64,000 nt of DNA from assembly GCA_036365455.1 (NCBI GenBank), contig JAWQUS010000025.1, positions 22,852,001 through 22,916,000 of the forward strand. The letters are read 5' to 3'. A program made the translations under genes and the position numbers. How positions within the stretch are numbered: the stretch's first letter is position 1; every line of letters begins with the position of its first letter. Below are positions 23,583 to 36,904 of the stretch, piece after piece. Origin of the DNA: Macrosoma leucophasiata. Lineage: Eukaryota; Arthropoda; Insecta; Lepidoptera; Hedylidae. A model generated the notes under the pieces. It saw only the letters and a program-made list of their open reading frames with translations, ran no database searches and was not told where the DNA came from.

Positions 23583-23755
23583 TTTAGGTCGACCTTTGTG
23601 TCTGCTGCCTCTCTCGAGACGGCACTAGTCTACTTCACCGGGCAATCGGTGAGCGCAGAAGGCGCTCCAGCCTAGCAAAAAAGTTAGCGCAACTGCCTAA
23701 GGGTGACCCATGTGGGTCCGTGCCTCGGCCTAGGACGTTGCGGAGAGACATATGA
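23583..23755. repeat. GC-rich patch, probable retroelement remnant
   Basis: After a run of T, about 170 bases are clearly GC-richer than the surroundings (gtctgctgcctctctcgaga, gcgcagaaggcgctccagcc). It resembles lepidopteran LINE 3' sequence from memory but has no usable frame. Confidence 0.35.
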
Positions 23756-24231
23756 GACATATGCGATTATATCAGGATCACGTGTCCTGACGCTAATTTA
23801 ACATTTTTTATTCATCACAAAAAGTGTAAGGCACCGCTACAGAAGTTTAGATACACTTCTAAAATCTAAAATCAAAATAAAAGTAATTCAGACATGAATC
23901 ACTCGATAAAATTATCAAATGTTCGTTTATCACACAAATCTTATTCAAACTAAGTTTTTGATTAAATTCGATGAAGCATAATATAATTTACTGCATGACT
24001 CTTTACATTCAATCATAATATTGGAGGTCATTCTCATAAATCTTAATTTCGTCCTAAATTACTTGTCAAGATTACGATTGTCCTAAATAAACAATTGATA
24101 CTCGACTCAAAAGTGCGATCATGGATTTTATTTGAAGTTCTTTGCAAGTATGTAGGTACATATCTACTTGCTGTGTAGGCGATGTAGATTAAAGTGTAGT
24201 GTGTATATTAGTACTGTATACATTATTAAAG
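23756..24231. other. no gene seen
   Basis: AT-rich sequence. Confidence 0.55.
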
Positions 24232-24662
24232 TCACACTAGCTGACGCCCCAATGAACTTCGTATCGCCTTAGAGGTATAAAAAATTACATGTCCAAGAAA
24301 TCGAAAAAAAATATTTGAGGAGAATCACTCTTACCATTTGTACGGCTCTGTAATTTCTGGCACAGAGGCATAACACCTAATGCCTCAGGAGTGGCAGCGC
24401 ATCTGCGTTTAGACCTCTGGTCATTGTGTGGGTGTCTATAGGCTGCAGTCATCACTTAACATCAATGTGAACTGCAAGCTTGTTTGCCACTTTTATTACA
24501 TAAAAAAAAAAAAAAAACAAAAAAAAAATTAGGGATATAAAAAATAGACTACAACCGATTCTCATACCTACCAAATATACAAAGGAAATTTCATAATGAT
24601 CGGTCCAGTCGTTTCGGAGGTGTATCATTACAAAAACTGTGACACGAGAATTTTATATATTA
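24232..24662 (-). mobile_element. Helitron-like repeat split by a Rep-A insertion
   Basis: The left part begins actagctgacgccccaatga. The right part, from about 24529, has gatcggtccagtcgtttcgg and finishes gtgacacgagaattttata, typical of one class of lepidopteran dispersed repeat. The Rep-A copy at 24337-24528 sits between them, so it is the younger insertion. Confidence 0.45.
24337..24528 (+). repeat. Rep-A copy, 5'-truncated, long poly(A)
   Basis: Starts ttgtacggctctgtaattt and ends cttttattacat plus an A run of about 27 interrupted by one C. The long tail suggests a younger copy. Confidence 0.8.
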
Positions 24663-25689
24663 CTATCTGACCCGGCAAACTTCGTATTGCCCCAGAATAA
24701 AATAATGTGTCAAAGGTTTGATAGATACGAACTATTTGTATGGGAAAATGAAATTGTGGTTTTTACTATTTCATATTTTCTTACCTTTTAAACTTTCCCT
24801 GGACTTCCAGAAATAATTTAAAACTAAAGTTAACCAAGTCGGTAGAGCCGTTCTCGAGTTTTAGCGAGACTAACGATCAGCAATTCATTTTTATGTATAT
24901 GTTTTTCTATAATTATTACATTAGGTACCTTCTTTTACTACTCTACTTTATGCGATACTTGAGAACTGAAAAGGCAAGTACCTACATTTTTATTGCAGAA
25001 AATGACAATTAAAAGGCCTCTAGAACTGCAGTCTTCTTTTTTAATTTTTTGGTGTTAAGACACTACCATATCTACATTAAACTAAAGATCTCAATTCAGA
25101 TCCGTACACTCCAACAGAACACAGAAACAGCTGATTGTCATGATTAGACTGGACTGTGGCAAATTGGAAAGGGAAGCGAATAACCCTTCCTCTTCCCCAT
25201 TGGGCACTGCACAACATTATATTTGTTCAACTAATTCGGACAGCCGACTCCGTAGTTGGTTGTGGAGAAATTACAGGTAAATACAAAAATAAAACGAAAT
25301 TCTTGTAGCTGAAGTTTCTGTTATTTTATAGGTACATACTCGTATAAGCCAGAAGTGGAATTTTTCTTGCTTTATTTCTTTAATTCTCTAAATTATTGAG
25401 GATCTTTAAAATTTTCGCCACACGACAAAGCTCGATAGCTTTCTATAAGTTGGATATAGAGATGGTTAAAAAAGAGGAATATCTATTTTTTATTCCATAT
25501 ATAAAAAGACTCTATAACTAATTTCCACACCCACCCAATCTAGTCCTATATGGAAATAAATAGAGACACAGTTCTCTATCGGAAACCGTCGTTTCTCTAT
25601 GTTACAACAAAATATTTTGGCAGTCGAGAGACCTATAATAGTTGTACCTAAATCTGAAATTTTCCACACATCTTTCACCGATATTACAT
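24663..25689. other. no gene seen
   Basis: AT-rich. gacccggcaaacttcgtattg at 24670 may begin another scrap of the Helitron-like class. Confidence 0.5.
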
Positions 25690-25980
25690 TATTATTTTTT
25701 ATGTAAGTAAGGTGGCAAACAAGCATGCAGCTCACATTGATGTTAAGTGATGACTACAGCCTTTAGACGTCTACATAAAAACCGGATGTTAAAATGCAGA
25801 TGCATTGACATCCCTGAGACCTGGCCTAAGGTGTCATGTCTCTGCGATAGTTATTACGGGGCCATACATTAACATCTAACCGGAACACGATAGTGTCGAA
25901 CACTACCAATTAGCGGCAGATAGGTAATGCGGTGGTGCCTACGCTCTAGAGTTCCTACACTTGGAACTGTACCACCAGTA
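25690..25980 (-). repeat. full-length Rep-A copy, antisense
   Basis: From the T-rich tail (attattttttatgtaag) to ggaactgtaccaccagta. The head hairpin has changed to gttcctacacttggaac, with pairing kept in part. Confidence 0.8.
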
Positions 25981-26406
25981 GATTATATAATATAAAAAGG
26001 ATCTGTACTTTTTACAGTAACATACAGTACAAACAGTTTAATTTCACGCCTACGAAATATCCTTCAGACGAATGTAACTTTTCAATTTTAATTAATTATA
26101 TAGCATAGCATTTCACGAGTTATTCCAATCTAAAATATGTATAACCACTTACAGTTTATCATAATGACTATCGATATGCAAGTGGTATTTCAAGACAATA
26201 TGGATTTATCACGTATACGAAGTGTTCGGTTAATGTATCAAGTGGGCAGTTCAAAGAGATGTCAGGGTTTGAGCGCTATCCGCAAATAACCACGAATGTG
26301 GGTCGCTGGTGCTACGCGTTATGTACGCGGTTATGATATATCGACATACGCTTTTCGAAGGCCGAACAAAGGCAACTTATAATCTGGGATGTAGTGTACA
26401 ATTTTT
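25981..26406. other. no gene seen
   Basis: AT-rich sequence. Confidence 0.5.
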
Positions 26407-26485
26407 ACTAGTAGTACTGGAGTTCGCAGGCGTAGGCGACGCCGCATAACCTAATCTACTTGCCGCTGAATGGTAGTGTTCGGTA
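26407..26485 (+). repeat. Rep-A head fragment
   Basis: tagtagtactggagttcgca through acttgccgctgaatggtagt, cut off at cggtac. It points at the antisense copy that starts at 26600. Confidence 0.65.
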
Positions 26486-26599
26486 CAGGACCAAATCCTC
26501 AAGATACGATAGGTAGTTTAAGTATGTGTAGATTGTATGCTTCATTTCAAAAATTACACGTTCAAAAGGCAAATTGATAATAAATATTTTATATAATTC

Positions 26600-26879
26600 G
26601 TTTTTTTTTATGTAATAAAAGTGACAAACAAGCGTGCAGTTCACATTGATGTTAAGTGATAACTGCAGCCTATAGACACCCACACAATGACCAGAGGTCA
26701 AAATGTAGATGCGCTGCCACTCCTGAGGCATTAGGTGCTATGTCTCTGTGCCGGAAATTACAGGGACCTGACCGGAACACGATAGTGCTGAACACTACCA
26801 TTTAGCGGCAGGTATATTAGGTAATGCGGTGGTGCCTACGCCCGCGAGCTCCGTCACTGGAGCTTAACAACCAGTAAAA
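26600..26879 (-). repeat. full-length Rep-A copy, antisense
   Basis: From a run of nine T to gagctccgtcactggagctt and aacaaccagtaaaa. Confidence 0.85.
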
Positions 26880-28022
26880 CACAGTTTTTTAACAACTTGT
26901 AGTCGTAGCCGCTGTCGTAAAGTTACATTCCGTAGGTAGGTTCCGTAGGTGTACCTACACACATACAAGAACAAACGCTACACGCAGAATATCATTGCAC
27001 GCAGGAATCAGTCACGTTATTCGTACAAGTAGCGCAACGAGTGAAGTGATAGCAAAAAGTGTAGAGGGGAAAGTTCGCGCATACGAAATCGAGAGTCCAC
27101 TGATCAACCAATCACATACGTACATAAAAGCCGCCCATTTCAGCTCATAAACATTCAAATATCAATAACTAGATAACCGAGTACGATAGACATGGTCCCT
27201 TTTAAAAGAACTGTCCATGGTATACCTACCACAGTGTATTCGTACTCTGGTAATTCGAGTAGAAGTCTTCTTCAAACTTTCCCTATTTAAAATAAGACAA
27301 GGAATAAGAGAAGTACAAGAAGACATAAAAATTAGAATCAATGTGGGAGTCTGCCTTTGAAACTCCTCATGGAACATATTTTAGGAATCCTTGCTTAAAC
27401 TTATAGTTAAGTTATCATTATTATCGATACTTTTAAATGTAGAGCGTTGGCTTTCCATTCAATCAAGTTACTAAGACTCTACTAAGATTCCCCATATTTA
27501 AATATAAGAATCAATGTTCGCACTAAAACATCCACATAAATCACACAAATCAATTAACGAGCAACCACAAAGCGATTGCCGTTGCTTTGTCTACTGTTAT
27601 AAAAATTCTTTCTGAATTACCCTCATCGGAGCGAGTCTAATAAAGAGCGGGAATGTGGGCTTGCGTCAATTAACGTGGACATTAAACGTAGGTAGAACGA
27701 GTTGTGTTATAAATAAACTATACAGCTGCATTTAGAGTTATCGGAATTAGAAAAAAAACTTTCGACGTTCGGTTTGTGTAAAGCACGGTGTTCGATCGAC
27801 TGACTTGACTTCGTATCGCGTGGTCGTATCGAATGGCTTTCGTTGAAACATTCTGAATTTATTAATGATTTTTATGCATGTTACTTTTTGTGTATGTTAT
27901 TGAGTTTGTGTAATTGATTCCTCTGAACTTTGAACTTTAATAAGCTAAATAAATACCTATCCTACTTAAACTATCATTCTGCAGCAGATGCATGAAAACG
28001 GCCCCCGTGTTTCGATTCTAAC
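26880..28022. other. no gene seen
   Basis: AT-rich sequence without recognised coding exons. Confidence 0.55.
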
Positions 28023-28245
28023 AAGTCACCTCTGGCACACCGCGGACACTCCGCCAAAATTCCATACAAATACACAGACATTAATAAGTGACCTGTATTT
28101 ACACGTCACACCTGTGTGCGTAGCACGTAGAAAATTCCAAACGTCGCCCATAAGAGGGGAGAAGGTTGCGTGAGGCGGGGAAATCGGGCGGAACGTCGAA
28201 GCATCCATTCTATACGTAGTATTATGACCTATTCTCTGCCTCCGG
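28023..28245 (+). repeat. dispersed repeat, copy 2 (partner at 10140)
   Basis: Same ordered blocks as 10140-10392, here ending tattctctgcctccgg. Confidence 0.6.
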
Positions 28246-31200
28246 GTAAATGTAAAAAAAAATGTTATAACAATAATAGCCTAGTATTTCTGATTCCGCA
28301 GACAACCGGCTTAATCATGTTGATGTGCTCATTATTTATTACCCAAAAAGGACAGCTTAGACCTCAACGAGACAGCGGATTAACAATGTTTATAGGGCTA
28401 GGACTACACATTATTTTAGAGCTACACTTAACTCAACAGCATTCACTCAAATGAATTCTTCTATTTGTACATAATATATAAACATTTTCAGTTTTGCTTG
28501 TGGCCGAAAAAAATCTTCTAATTTCGGTTCTTAACGTTCCGTCCATGAAATACTTTTCTACTACTACCCTCGAACTTGTCGATCACATTTAACCCCCAGA
28601 GAGAAAAGCTGGCAAGCGTGTCTAACATATCTTGAATGACGTTTAATTGGCAGTCAAGTTAACACGACGGTAAAGAAAGGGATAACATAAAACAGAAAGG
28701 AAATCAGGAACATTTTTACTTCAACTGCGGGAAAATCCATTTGTAACTTTGATGTCACGCACAAGTGCCCTGATGTTTTTGAAAAAAAAAAGCGTTTGTA
28801 ACGAGACTAGCTTGGAGCTTGCTTTGATGGGTAGTTTATCACCTCTGTACCATACTCACTCTTTTATAAGCTATCTACCTACTATTTTATTCTTCATCAG
28901 CGATGTACAACATTAGGTATATAAATTGTACACAAGAACAAGTCAATCTTGGTAAAATTATTTGCCTTCTTGTTTTTCTTGCAGAAAATTCGTAAATAAT
29001 GCTGAAAAATCTGTTTGCATAAGATTCAAAGTGAATTATATTATACAAGTTTCTCTGAAAGTAGCATGCAGTTCACATTGATGGTAAGAGGAAACTAGAA
29101 CTCAGCGAAAGATTGAAAAAAAGGATTGCAATACAAAAGGATAGCTGGAAAGAGTCAAGGGCGTCGTTCCTCGTGGTTACACTCGTCCAGCCCAGCTAAC
29201 CAGTGTTACGAGGAACAATTAAGGTTAACATTGTATTTTGATAACACAACACTAGTCGTTGAATCGCAACAAAATGGTTGAGCCTGCCATACAGTCATAG
29301 CGCACGCTTTGGAGCATGAAAGCTAATCGATTTAGTTCCGTTTAACTTTGTGCAATATTACGAGTAATAAAGCTTCTGTTTTGTCTTTACGATAGAATTT
29401 AAGTACCATGTCATAGTCCATGCATACTCTAACGGGACTTTAACCCCGAAGACATAAAGTAAAACGTCAGTAATATAAAGACCTACAAAGGTATAACGGT
29501 TTAGCGGGCAACAGATTAATAAATGGCATCTATCTATCTACGTCTTCGAGCTTCGACACTAGATCTCCGTATAATATGTGAATTAGCTTAGTAGAGTTTC
29601 AATAATGGAATAAATTGTTTTATCAAACATGATCATATTGCTTCAATATAACTAAGTAAGGCTGCAGAAGCTGTTTTAATTATTAAGAAGTAACTGGGGC
29701 CTTGTAAACTTGTTATCCAAAAACCTTATAGCTGTATCATTACATTTCAATTGTAATTTGAGTTGATTGTATTCAGATGAAAAAGATTCAGTTATTGGTA
29801 TTGAAAGGGTACCAAAAAGTGAAAAAGGTGTAGCTAAAGAAACCTCTCCAGTTCAACTTAAGAGGTGCTACTGAGAATTCTACCCTACAATACCAATTTT
29901 GGACTGTTACCAATTAATAGAAAAAAAATATATTTTCACAAAATACCTCTGGATATAGAGATGGAAACCGTCATCTAGAAAAAAAACAAAAGTGAAGTCA
30001 CTAAGTCACTATTGCAAAGCTAATTAGAGCGTAAAGCTAAACTTTAGATTATATCTATACTAACACGTAAACATAATTACCTAACACAATTAAATGAATT
30101 CTCATGAGTCAAATGTGCAGGATAGAAAAAGACAAATCCAATCCAATGGAATCTAAGCATGGTATTGTATATTATGACTCAGAGTTTATTCTTTAGAATA
30201 TTAACTCATCTACCATTTCACTTCGCGTCTTCACTTGTTTATTACTAATATCTGTTCTGGGGACGGTGACAAAAACTTACATTGTAGTGTTGTAATCGTC
30301 ACCGTTACAGCAACCGCCAGTTGAAGTTTCAACTCTATCAGAACGTGTCAGGGTGTATTATATCTTGTTTTATATGCACGTAGGCGGCCGGCGCCTTTGA
30401 CCGAGAGATAACATCTACATTCAGGTAACTTTTATTACTGGTGCAACCTTACCTTTAGTGTTACTTCTCACACGGAAACGTCGGTTGCATTCCATTTTAC
30501 TAAATAACTTTAAATTCGATTCGGATGTGTACACGGGATTAGCTATCTATTAATTAGTAACGAAAGATATAACCGTAGATACAGTATGATGTAAGTATAC
30601 AGTAGGTAATAAACAAACTTAATACTTATGAGTATGTTTTTAATATATTAAGTATCCGATGTCCATTATAATGCTTACTTATAAGCAATATAGGTAATTA
30701 AGAATCTTATATTGCATACTTATAACAGTTATTTCATAAAGAAATGTTATTGCTTTATCAAAAATTTACATTGATTAGTACGCCTAGAAATTCCAAGTGG
30801 AAAGCCACTAGCGGTACCTATCTTACTAATAAAACATCAAATGAGATCACCGACCTGTCGAACATTATGTCTAGCCTCAAGACCTATAATGTCTTATTTC
30901 AGACCTCGAATTTAGATTTGTGGTTGACTGAGATGTATCTATCTATATTAGTAACCAAGCAAGAACGTACACGTTCAGACTTGTATATTAGTCATTAAGT
31001 CATAATAAAAACCCGTTGTGTTCGATAAAATTTCGATACGTTCTGAACGAACTTTTGAATTGAAAGACGAAAATGTACCTAGGTATTCAAATCATTTACT
31101 ATACCTTCAATTAATTGTTGTTGTAAGTATATTTCAAAACCGAAATTTCTATATAAGAAACTTAAATTAAAATATGTTGCTAGATGAAGAATAAATGAAA

Positions 31201-31450
31201 GAAGGTAGTATACTAACTTAGTTGCGAATGTACACGTAGGTATAATGTTAATAAGGAAATGTACATAATCTTAAGAGATAATATATAAATGGAGAAGAAG
31301 TAAAACTTATTTTTAAACGATTTATCATAGAGTCAGCTGCGACTACCAAGTAAGAAAATTAAGTGACCATTATTAGTCGAGAATATAGCCGTCAACAGTT
31401 GATCTAAAAGGCCTCCAAAATCAACTTCTGTATTTTTTAAGAAAGTTACC
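28246..31450. other. no gene seen in 3.2 kb
   Basis: AT-rich, with no exon, RNA gene or clear repeat found. The frames at 28170 and 30744 have no recognisable domains. A short gcatgcagttcacattgatg at 29065 is a Rep-A scrap. Confidence 0.55.
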
Positions 31451-31592
31451 TCCTTATTCATAAACGTATTTTAGCTAAAGTGTTGCTAATCTCTCCTTTG
31501 TCTTTTTCTATCCTGCACATTTGACAATGCAACTGACAAAGACAAAGCATCCTATAGCTAAAACGTATCTAATGAACGTTTATGAATTAAAG
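31451..31592. mobile_element. short MITE-like repeat, copy 1 (partner at 57124)
   Basis: Left half ccttattcataaacgtattt / agctaaagtgttgctaatct and right half gctaaaacgtatctaatgaa / cgtttatgaattaa are imperfect inverses. The element at 57124-57273 is the same sequence in the opposite orientation. Confidence 0.6.
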
Positions 31593-33275
31593 AAATAGCA
31601 AAGATTATGATTACTTTATTGAAACCAAATGATTTCATCTTATTATATTACGTTGTACAATGATTTGAAACATCAATACGTTTCAGGTATTTAAAATGTT
31701 GATACCGTTGCAGAGATATCAAAACCTGTTTAAGTGACACGATCCATAAATCGTAAGTAATTAGATAACGAGCCAATCAATTGAGAATTAAAGCTATGTA
31801 ACAGTAATCATCCAACTCAAAATAAATTAGTAGAAGAATTTGTAAGTGACGATACATCAATGTTAGAAGTAACTGACTAGTGTTCAGCGAACTGAGTAAT
31901 AAGGTATATTATTATACGCTTTCTTTTAACAAACGGAAAGAAAAGAGCCATTTGATGGAGCAAGAACGAAAATAGATAAACTGTTACTTTCAAGAAGTGA
32001 GTTCTACCACCCATAATAAGTTAGCTGGTAAGCTTTTCTGTAGTTAATAAACACTAACATCAACCCAGCAGGAATGATAGTCGCACCTGCTCCATCAAAA
32101 GGTGCGTCAAGCGCGTGCCTTTGTTAAAGTAGGTAGGCACGCGAACTCAATTCCTTGCAATATAGTGGTAGAAAGATTAGTTATGTATTACAGAATGGCT
32201 CGTCCAAAGATGTTAAAAGAGTTCTAACATATTTTTAGAAGGGCTCTAACATCTTTGAGCTCATCAGTACCCTCTGTGTCGCAAAATATCCCAATTTCAT
32301 CAATCATCCTCAATATTAATAGCTTTGTTTGGGCGGTTATGATTTGTGGCAAATTTCTCAAAAGCCTGCGTCGGGTTTTGCGTAGATTACGATTTATCTT
32401 CAAAACCCTAATCGTCCACATACAGGTCATTACGTAAGTATATCCTAAGTGTTTCGAAACTGTAGAATAATGACTACGTGACATGTCAACTGAAGCTTTG
32501 GAGTATCAATAAGCAGATAGTCTGAAGCGCCGGCTGCATTCCATCTATTGTCATGGTAACCAAATTCTGTTATTTTAACAAGCCATAACGTTTCATTGTC
32601 GGAAGATGTTCAAGCGTTTGTTGTGTTGAATGCACGAGCTACAGTGAATCTACAGATACTATCATGGAATCTTCTGCTTGACGGCATGAGAACTTTAGGC
32701 AGTGGTAATAAAAGCTATATTTAATCATTGATATAAGCACAAGTGTCCAGGAATAATTTCGTTAGTTTTTTTTAAAGTAGGTACTTTATTACACTTAAGA
32801 ACATAACATGATAAAAAGACATTAAGTTAAAGAGCTGTATGAAGAGTTCGATGACAGGTGGAGATTTAAATTCGCAATTTTTTCTTTCGCTATTTGACAA
32901 GGATTTTGATGATTAACTTATAATCTTAACTAGATGGCGTTGATTTTAACGTTGATGGCCGATATTTTGATGACACTATTTAACAACATTTTATTAACTT
33001 ACACAAAGTGTGTGTAATTATCTTATATTTGATGTTGGCATTGAATGCGACGGTATTTACGACATATTATTATGTAATATGTTTGTTGGTTCTGAGGCGC
33101 AGAACAACGATGTCCTTTAAGTATCTTATGAACCTTGGCGCCGTTCCTCGTGAAAGCGAATTGTTGGCATTCTTTAATGCATCGTCGAATGTGTTGCTAG
33201 CTGGACGTAAAGCTACATTAACATTACATTAGTGTCATGATACTAACTGAATAGTCAGGGAACTCCATTTATCCA
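31593..33275. other. no gene; shared end motif at 32701
   Basis: ggtaataaaagctatattt at about 32703 matches 5790 and, in part, 33304. The 86-codon minus frame at 32224-32484 is basic but matches nothing I know. Confidence 0.45.
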
Positions 33276-33325
33276 AGATATAGCTTTTATTGTCACCGAA
33301 TAAGGTGACAATAAAAGCTATATCT
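33276..33325. repeat. perfect 22-bp palindrome
   Basis: agatatagcttttattgtca plus cc (33276-33297) is followed after 6 bases by its exact inverse (33304-33325). The right arm contains the aataaaagctatat motif shared with 5793 and 32706. Confidence 0.85.
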
Positions 33326-34256
33326 ATAAGGTGCCCGTGTGGTCAAGCCAATTTTCTGATAGTACTTTATGGAAATTGTATAAGTAGGACAACTCGCAAG
33401 AAAATTTCATATGTGCGATTCAGCGCGGTCATATGTCATCTTCCGTACTAGACAAGTACTTTTTTTTTTTATAATTTGTCATGACCAAGATACAAAATCT
33501 TTCAGTCGTATACATATTGAATTTCACATTTCTTTAAATTAATGAATATCCATATGGAAGATGACGATGATTAAATGCTTCCATGAGGAATATGATGAGA
33601 TGATGGGGTGGCTCCAGTAAAGCGATGGGGACTTTACTGAAGTTTTTACGAAGTTTTGGAGGCAATACGAAAAATCACTTTTCACTTCATAATATCACTT
33701 TCTTACACTCGTGAACATTATCGAATGCTTTATGATAAAAATCCCACCATTTTACACATAAAAACGCGACCATACACAAATTTCGAAAATAATATCACGC
33801 AGCGACACAGCTCTTTTCCGCGTTCCCGCCAAAACTCACAAGTACTTGTGTTTCCTCAGTGTTGCACTAGGTATCGTTTTATTATATGTTGCAAACACGA
33901 CAGTTAGATACATATTTTTTTTCTAACATTAACTATACCATATTCCTACCATTATTGAGCAATTTATTAAGTTGTCATATGCTGTGTTCTGTGGTTTTAT
34001 CGAAAAATAAACGTAATTGGTGGATATCAAATTTCATTAAGTTAATGCTTATCACGCACGCCTGATCGGCCACAACCACGATTAGGTGCGAAATTGAACA
34101 TAATTTATATAATTTTATCATTTTATTTATAATTTTTTATAATAAGTAATATATTTTCTGTCAATGTTAACTAGTATTTTAAAAATCTTAACTTTTTTTT
34201 GCAGATTTGCTACGTTTTCAGGACACTTACCAACACCAACAACCTATTTTCGATAT
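33326..34256. other. no gene seen
   Basis: AT-rich sequence. Confidence 0.55.
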
Positions 34257-34264
34257 TTTGCCAA

Positions 34265-34333
34265 CATAGAACAACGCGGGCCACCGGTCGCGGCGGACCG
34301 GAGGCCGCGACCGGTGGCCCGCGTTGCTCTATG
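34265..34333. mobile_element. 69-bp hAT-type MITE, almost only inverted repeat
   Basis: Starts catagaacaacgcgggccac and ends gtggcccgcgttgctctatg. The arms run about 30 bases each with one mismatch and leave only a few bases between them. Exact 8-bp direct repeats tttgccaa flank it (34257-34264 and 34334-34341), the target-duplication length of hAT elements. The outer arms match the 289-bp element at 47628-47916. Confidence 0.85.
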
Positions 34334-34341
34334 TTTGCCAA

Positions 34342-36081
34342 GGATATAGTATTCCGCATGAGTATAATCCACTTTTTCTTGCCCTAATTCAGGTTACGAA
34401 AATTATGCTACGTTCAATCGTAAAGAAGATATTTTAAAGTAGGGTACACAAACGGAAACATACCTAATTTGGAATAGGTACGTTTATTTTTAATTTCATT
34501 TATCACATTCCAAGCGCCATCCAAATATAAACATAGGCACCAAAATCGTGGGCGTATAGATTGAAATTCAATTTTCGAACTATAAAACAAAATGAATAGC
34601 CGACAACCGGTACTTTCGCAGTAGACATATTCTGGCCCTTCGAGCCGGACTTTTTGTATTCGAGTTTTTGGAATTCCATTCCCCCACCACGACTCCGCCG
34701 GGGGTCTGACTTCATTCATAACACGGCGTGATGTCGATCTAGCCCAAGGCGACGCTTTCCTATCGAAGGTTCGGATAGAATCCAGTACATGTTATATCGA
34801 TAGTGTAAACGATTGTGATTTATTAGATAGGTACTTAATAAATTTTACATGGGAATTAAGTTATCAAGGTGAAGTTATAAAAAAATCAGTCCTTATGTAT
34901 TTTTATGATAACAGATGCTTTATCTAAATCACCATGCAAATTATTAAAATTACGATGGTATTAAAATTAATTAGAACTTGAAAACTTAAACATCAACTTC
35001 ACTCATTTTTTCGTTCTTTCTCGGCATTTGTAAAAGTCGTAATAATCTAGGTATACTCGTATCTAAGTATATTTTTTTAACCTAAAGTTTAAATTGTTCA
35101 ATATAAAATAAAAGATAAAAATGGAAAAAACGACTTCACGAAAAAGGCATTTCTCAGATCTTTGCATAATCATATCAAAGACTGACAGCTTTAATAATCA
35201 CAATAATTTGGCTCTGCGGAATAGGTAACGATTAGTAACGAAACGTTCAGAAAGTAATACCTAGATCCAACAAGTTAAGATACCTAAATTCAGGGATATA
35301 TTAGCTAATATGAAACATTACAAAAACCGTAGCGAAATCCACTCCAAAATTACCAGAAAGCGAATAGAGCAACGAATAAAGACTTATTACGATATTCTTT
35401 ATAAAAAACGTATCTTTACGGTCTTATCAAGATACATTATCGATCTTTAGTCAACACTATCTAGTTTCTATTACAAAGATATCACATGTGGACGGAAACG
35501 GTAAGAAAACAACCATTGTTGTTTTATTCTTGTTTATTGTTTAACATTGTTTTGTTTTTGAACCACCAACGTCGTAAACAGGCCAAATGTTGCATGTCAA
35601 ACAATCGGTGCTTTTATCTGATGATCTTCTAATGCGAGATGAGGCGTAGGAATTTCTTGACTTGTAATTTTAAAATCATATGAGTATCGCTTTTGGTGAA
35701 ATGTTAATTTATTACTTTCTGAACGTCATTTTTCACTTTTGATAGTAAGTATAAGTAAAATTATTAATCTTGGGCGTCCTTAATTCAATTTCATACAAAT
35801 CTCAAAACCATGTAATTAAGAAAGTGATTATTATATTTTTGTTTTTTAACTATCTAGAATCTAGAGGTACTTATACGATTATATTTTTTTCGTAGCACCA
35901 GTAGTAGTAGTGGTATTGCATGATTAGGTAGGTAGATAATAGAGAACTAGCATAGGCAATTCATCGCCAATTTCCACAAAATTTAGGTTAGCATACAAAG
36001 GAGATTACAAATTTTTTAAACCGTAGTAAACATTTATAAGCATTAAAAATGTTCTATTAATTAAATTTTGACATTACATGT
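34342..36081. other. no gene seen
   Basis: AT-rich. The 101-codon minus frame at 34414-34719 has no recognisable domain. Confidence 0.5.
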
Positions 36082-36750
36082 AATAATGAAAATGAAAATG
36101 AAAATGAAAATATATTTATTTCAGCATAAACTAACAAAACATACTTAACCTAATAACTGAATAACAAGTTGGAAATGGTTTATGCAGAGGTAAATTTACA
36201 AACAATTTTGACGGTGCTGCCCACACTAGGCAAGGCCTGTATCGTGGGCAACTTTTACGGTCTTACAAAAAGATTTTACCTCGGCTGTTAGTATAACACA
36301 AACAATAACATATTATAGTACATTTAATTAAAAAATTTAAAACCTGTATAAACATTTAAAAAAAAAAAAAAAATGTATGTATGTATATATATATATATGG
36401 ATATAGTGACTGCTCTTTCTTTCTTTTAATATGAACACATTAAATCGTATTAAGGCTTATTATTAGGTAATAGATGTGTATTCTAAGTGCGCATACAAAC
36501 TTACAAAACGATTTTTTTTTTCTTTTAGGATGTTGTCTTTATTAGATCTTCGGTGTCGTCATAATTAAGTTTAGCTAGCCAAGTTTGAAGAATCCTTTTT
36601 GTTTCATAGGTGGACTTTCCTTTAATATCACAATGCCTGACAACAGAATTATAGATATGTGTACTAGAAAATTTACCAAAACGTTGTGCAAAACGGGATT
36701 TGACGGAAGGATAAGGTAAACGGAATAATAAGAATGAAGAATTAATTTAA
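36082..36750 (-). mobile_element. 3' end of a Jockey/CR1-like LINE with (CATTTT)n tail
   Basis: Read on the minus strand, a frame of 65 codons (stop TAA at 36525-36527, upstream to 36722) gives RLPYPSVKSRFAQRFGKF, IYNSVVRHCDIKG and finally NYDDTEDLIK just before the stop. The ...Y(D/E)(D/E)TEDL(I/L)... end recurs at the C-terminus of the LINE at 41910-44676, so the two are related. A 3' UTR of about 440 bases follows, with aataaa and a tail of repeated cattttcattttcatttt. The RT domain is absent. Confidence 0.65.
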
Positions 36751-36904
36751 AATCTATTATTAGTTATTGATGTAATTTTTAGTATTTTATTTAAAACAAA
36801 TTTAGTAAAATTAAATAGGTATAATGATATTATTAAAAAAAAACAATACTAAATAAAATGTAAAAATACGAAATTTCTTAAAAAAATATGATTACGATTT
36901 TTTT

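Noticed and set aside
23396..23628. His/Pro-rich small protein
   Set aside because: It comes from a CAC/CCA simple repeat running into a T run; no domain or splice context.
32224..32484. 86-residue basic protein on the minus strand
   Set aside because: No recognisable motif, no promoter or splice context, and an overlapping frame on the other strand.
34414..34719. 101-residue minus-strand protein
   Set aside because: Composition and context look random; no family resemblance.
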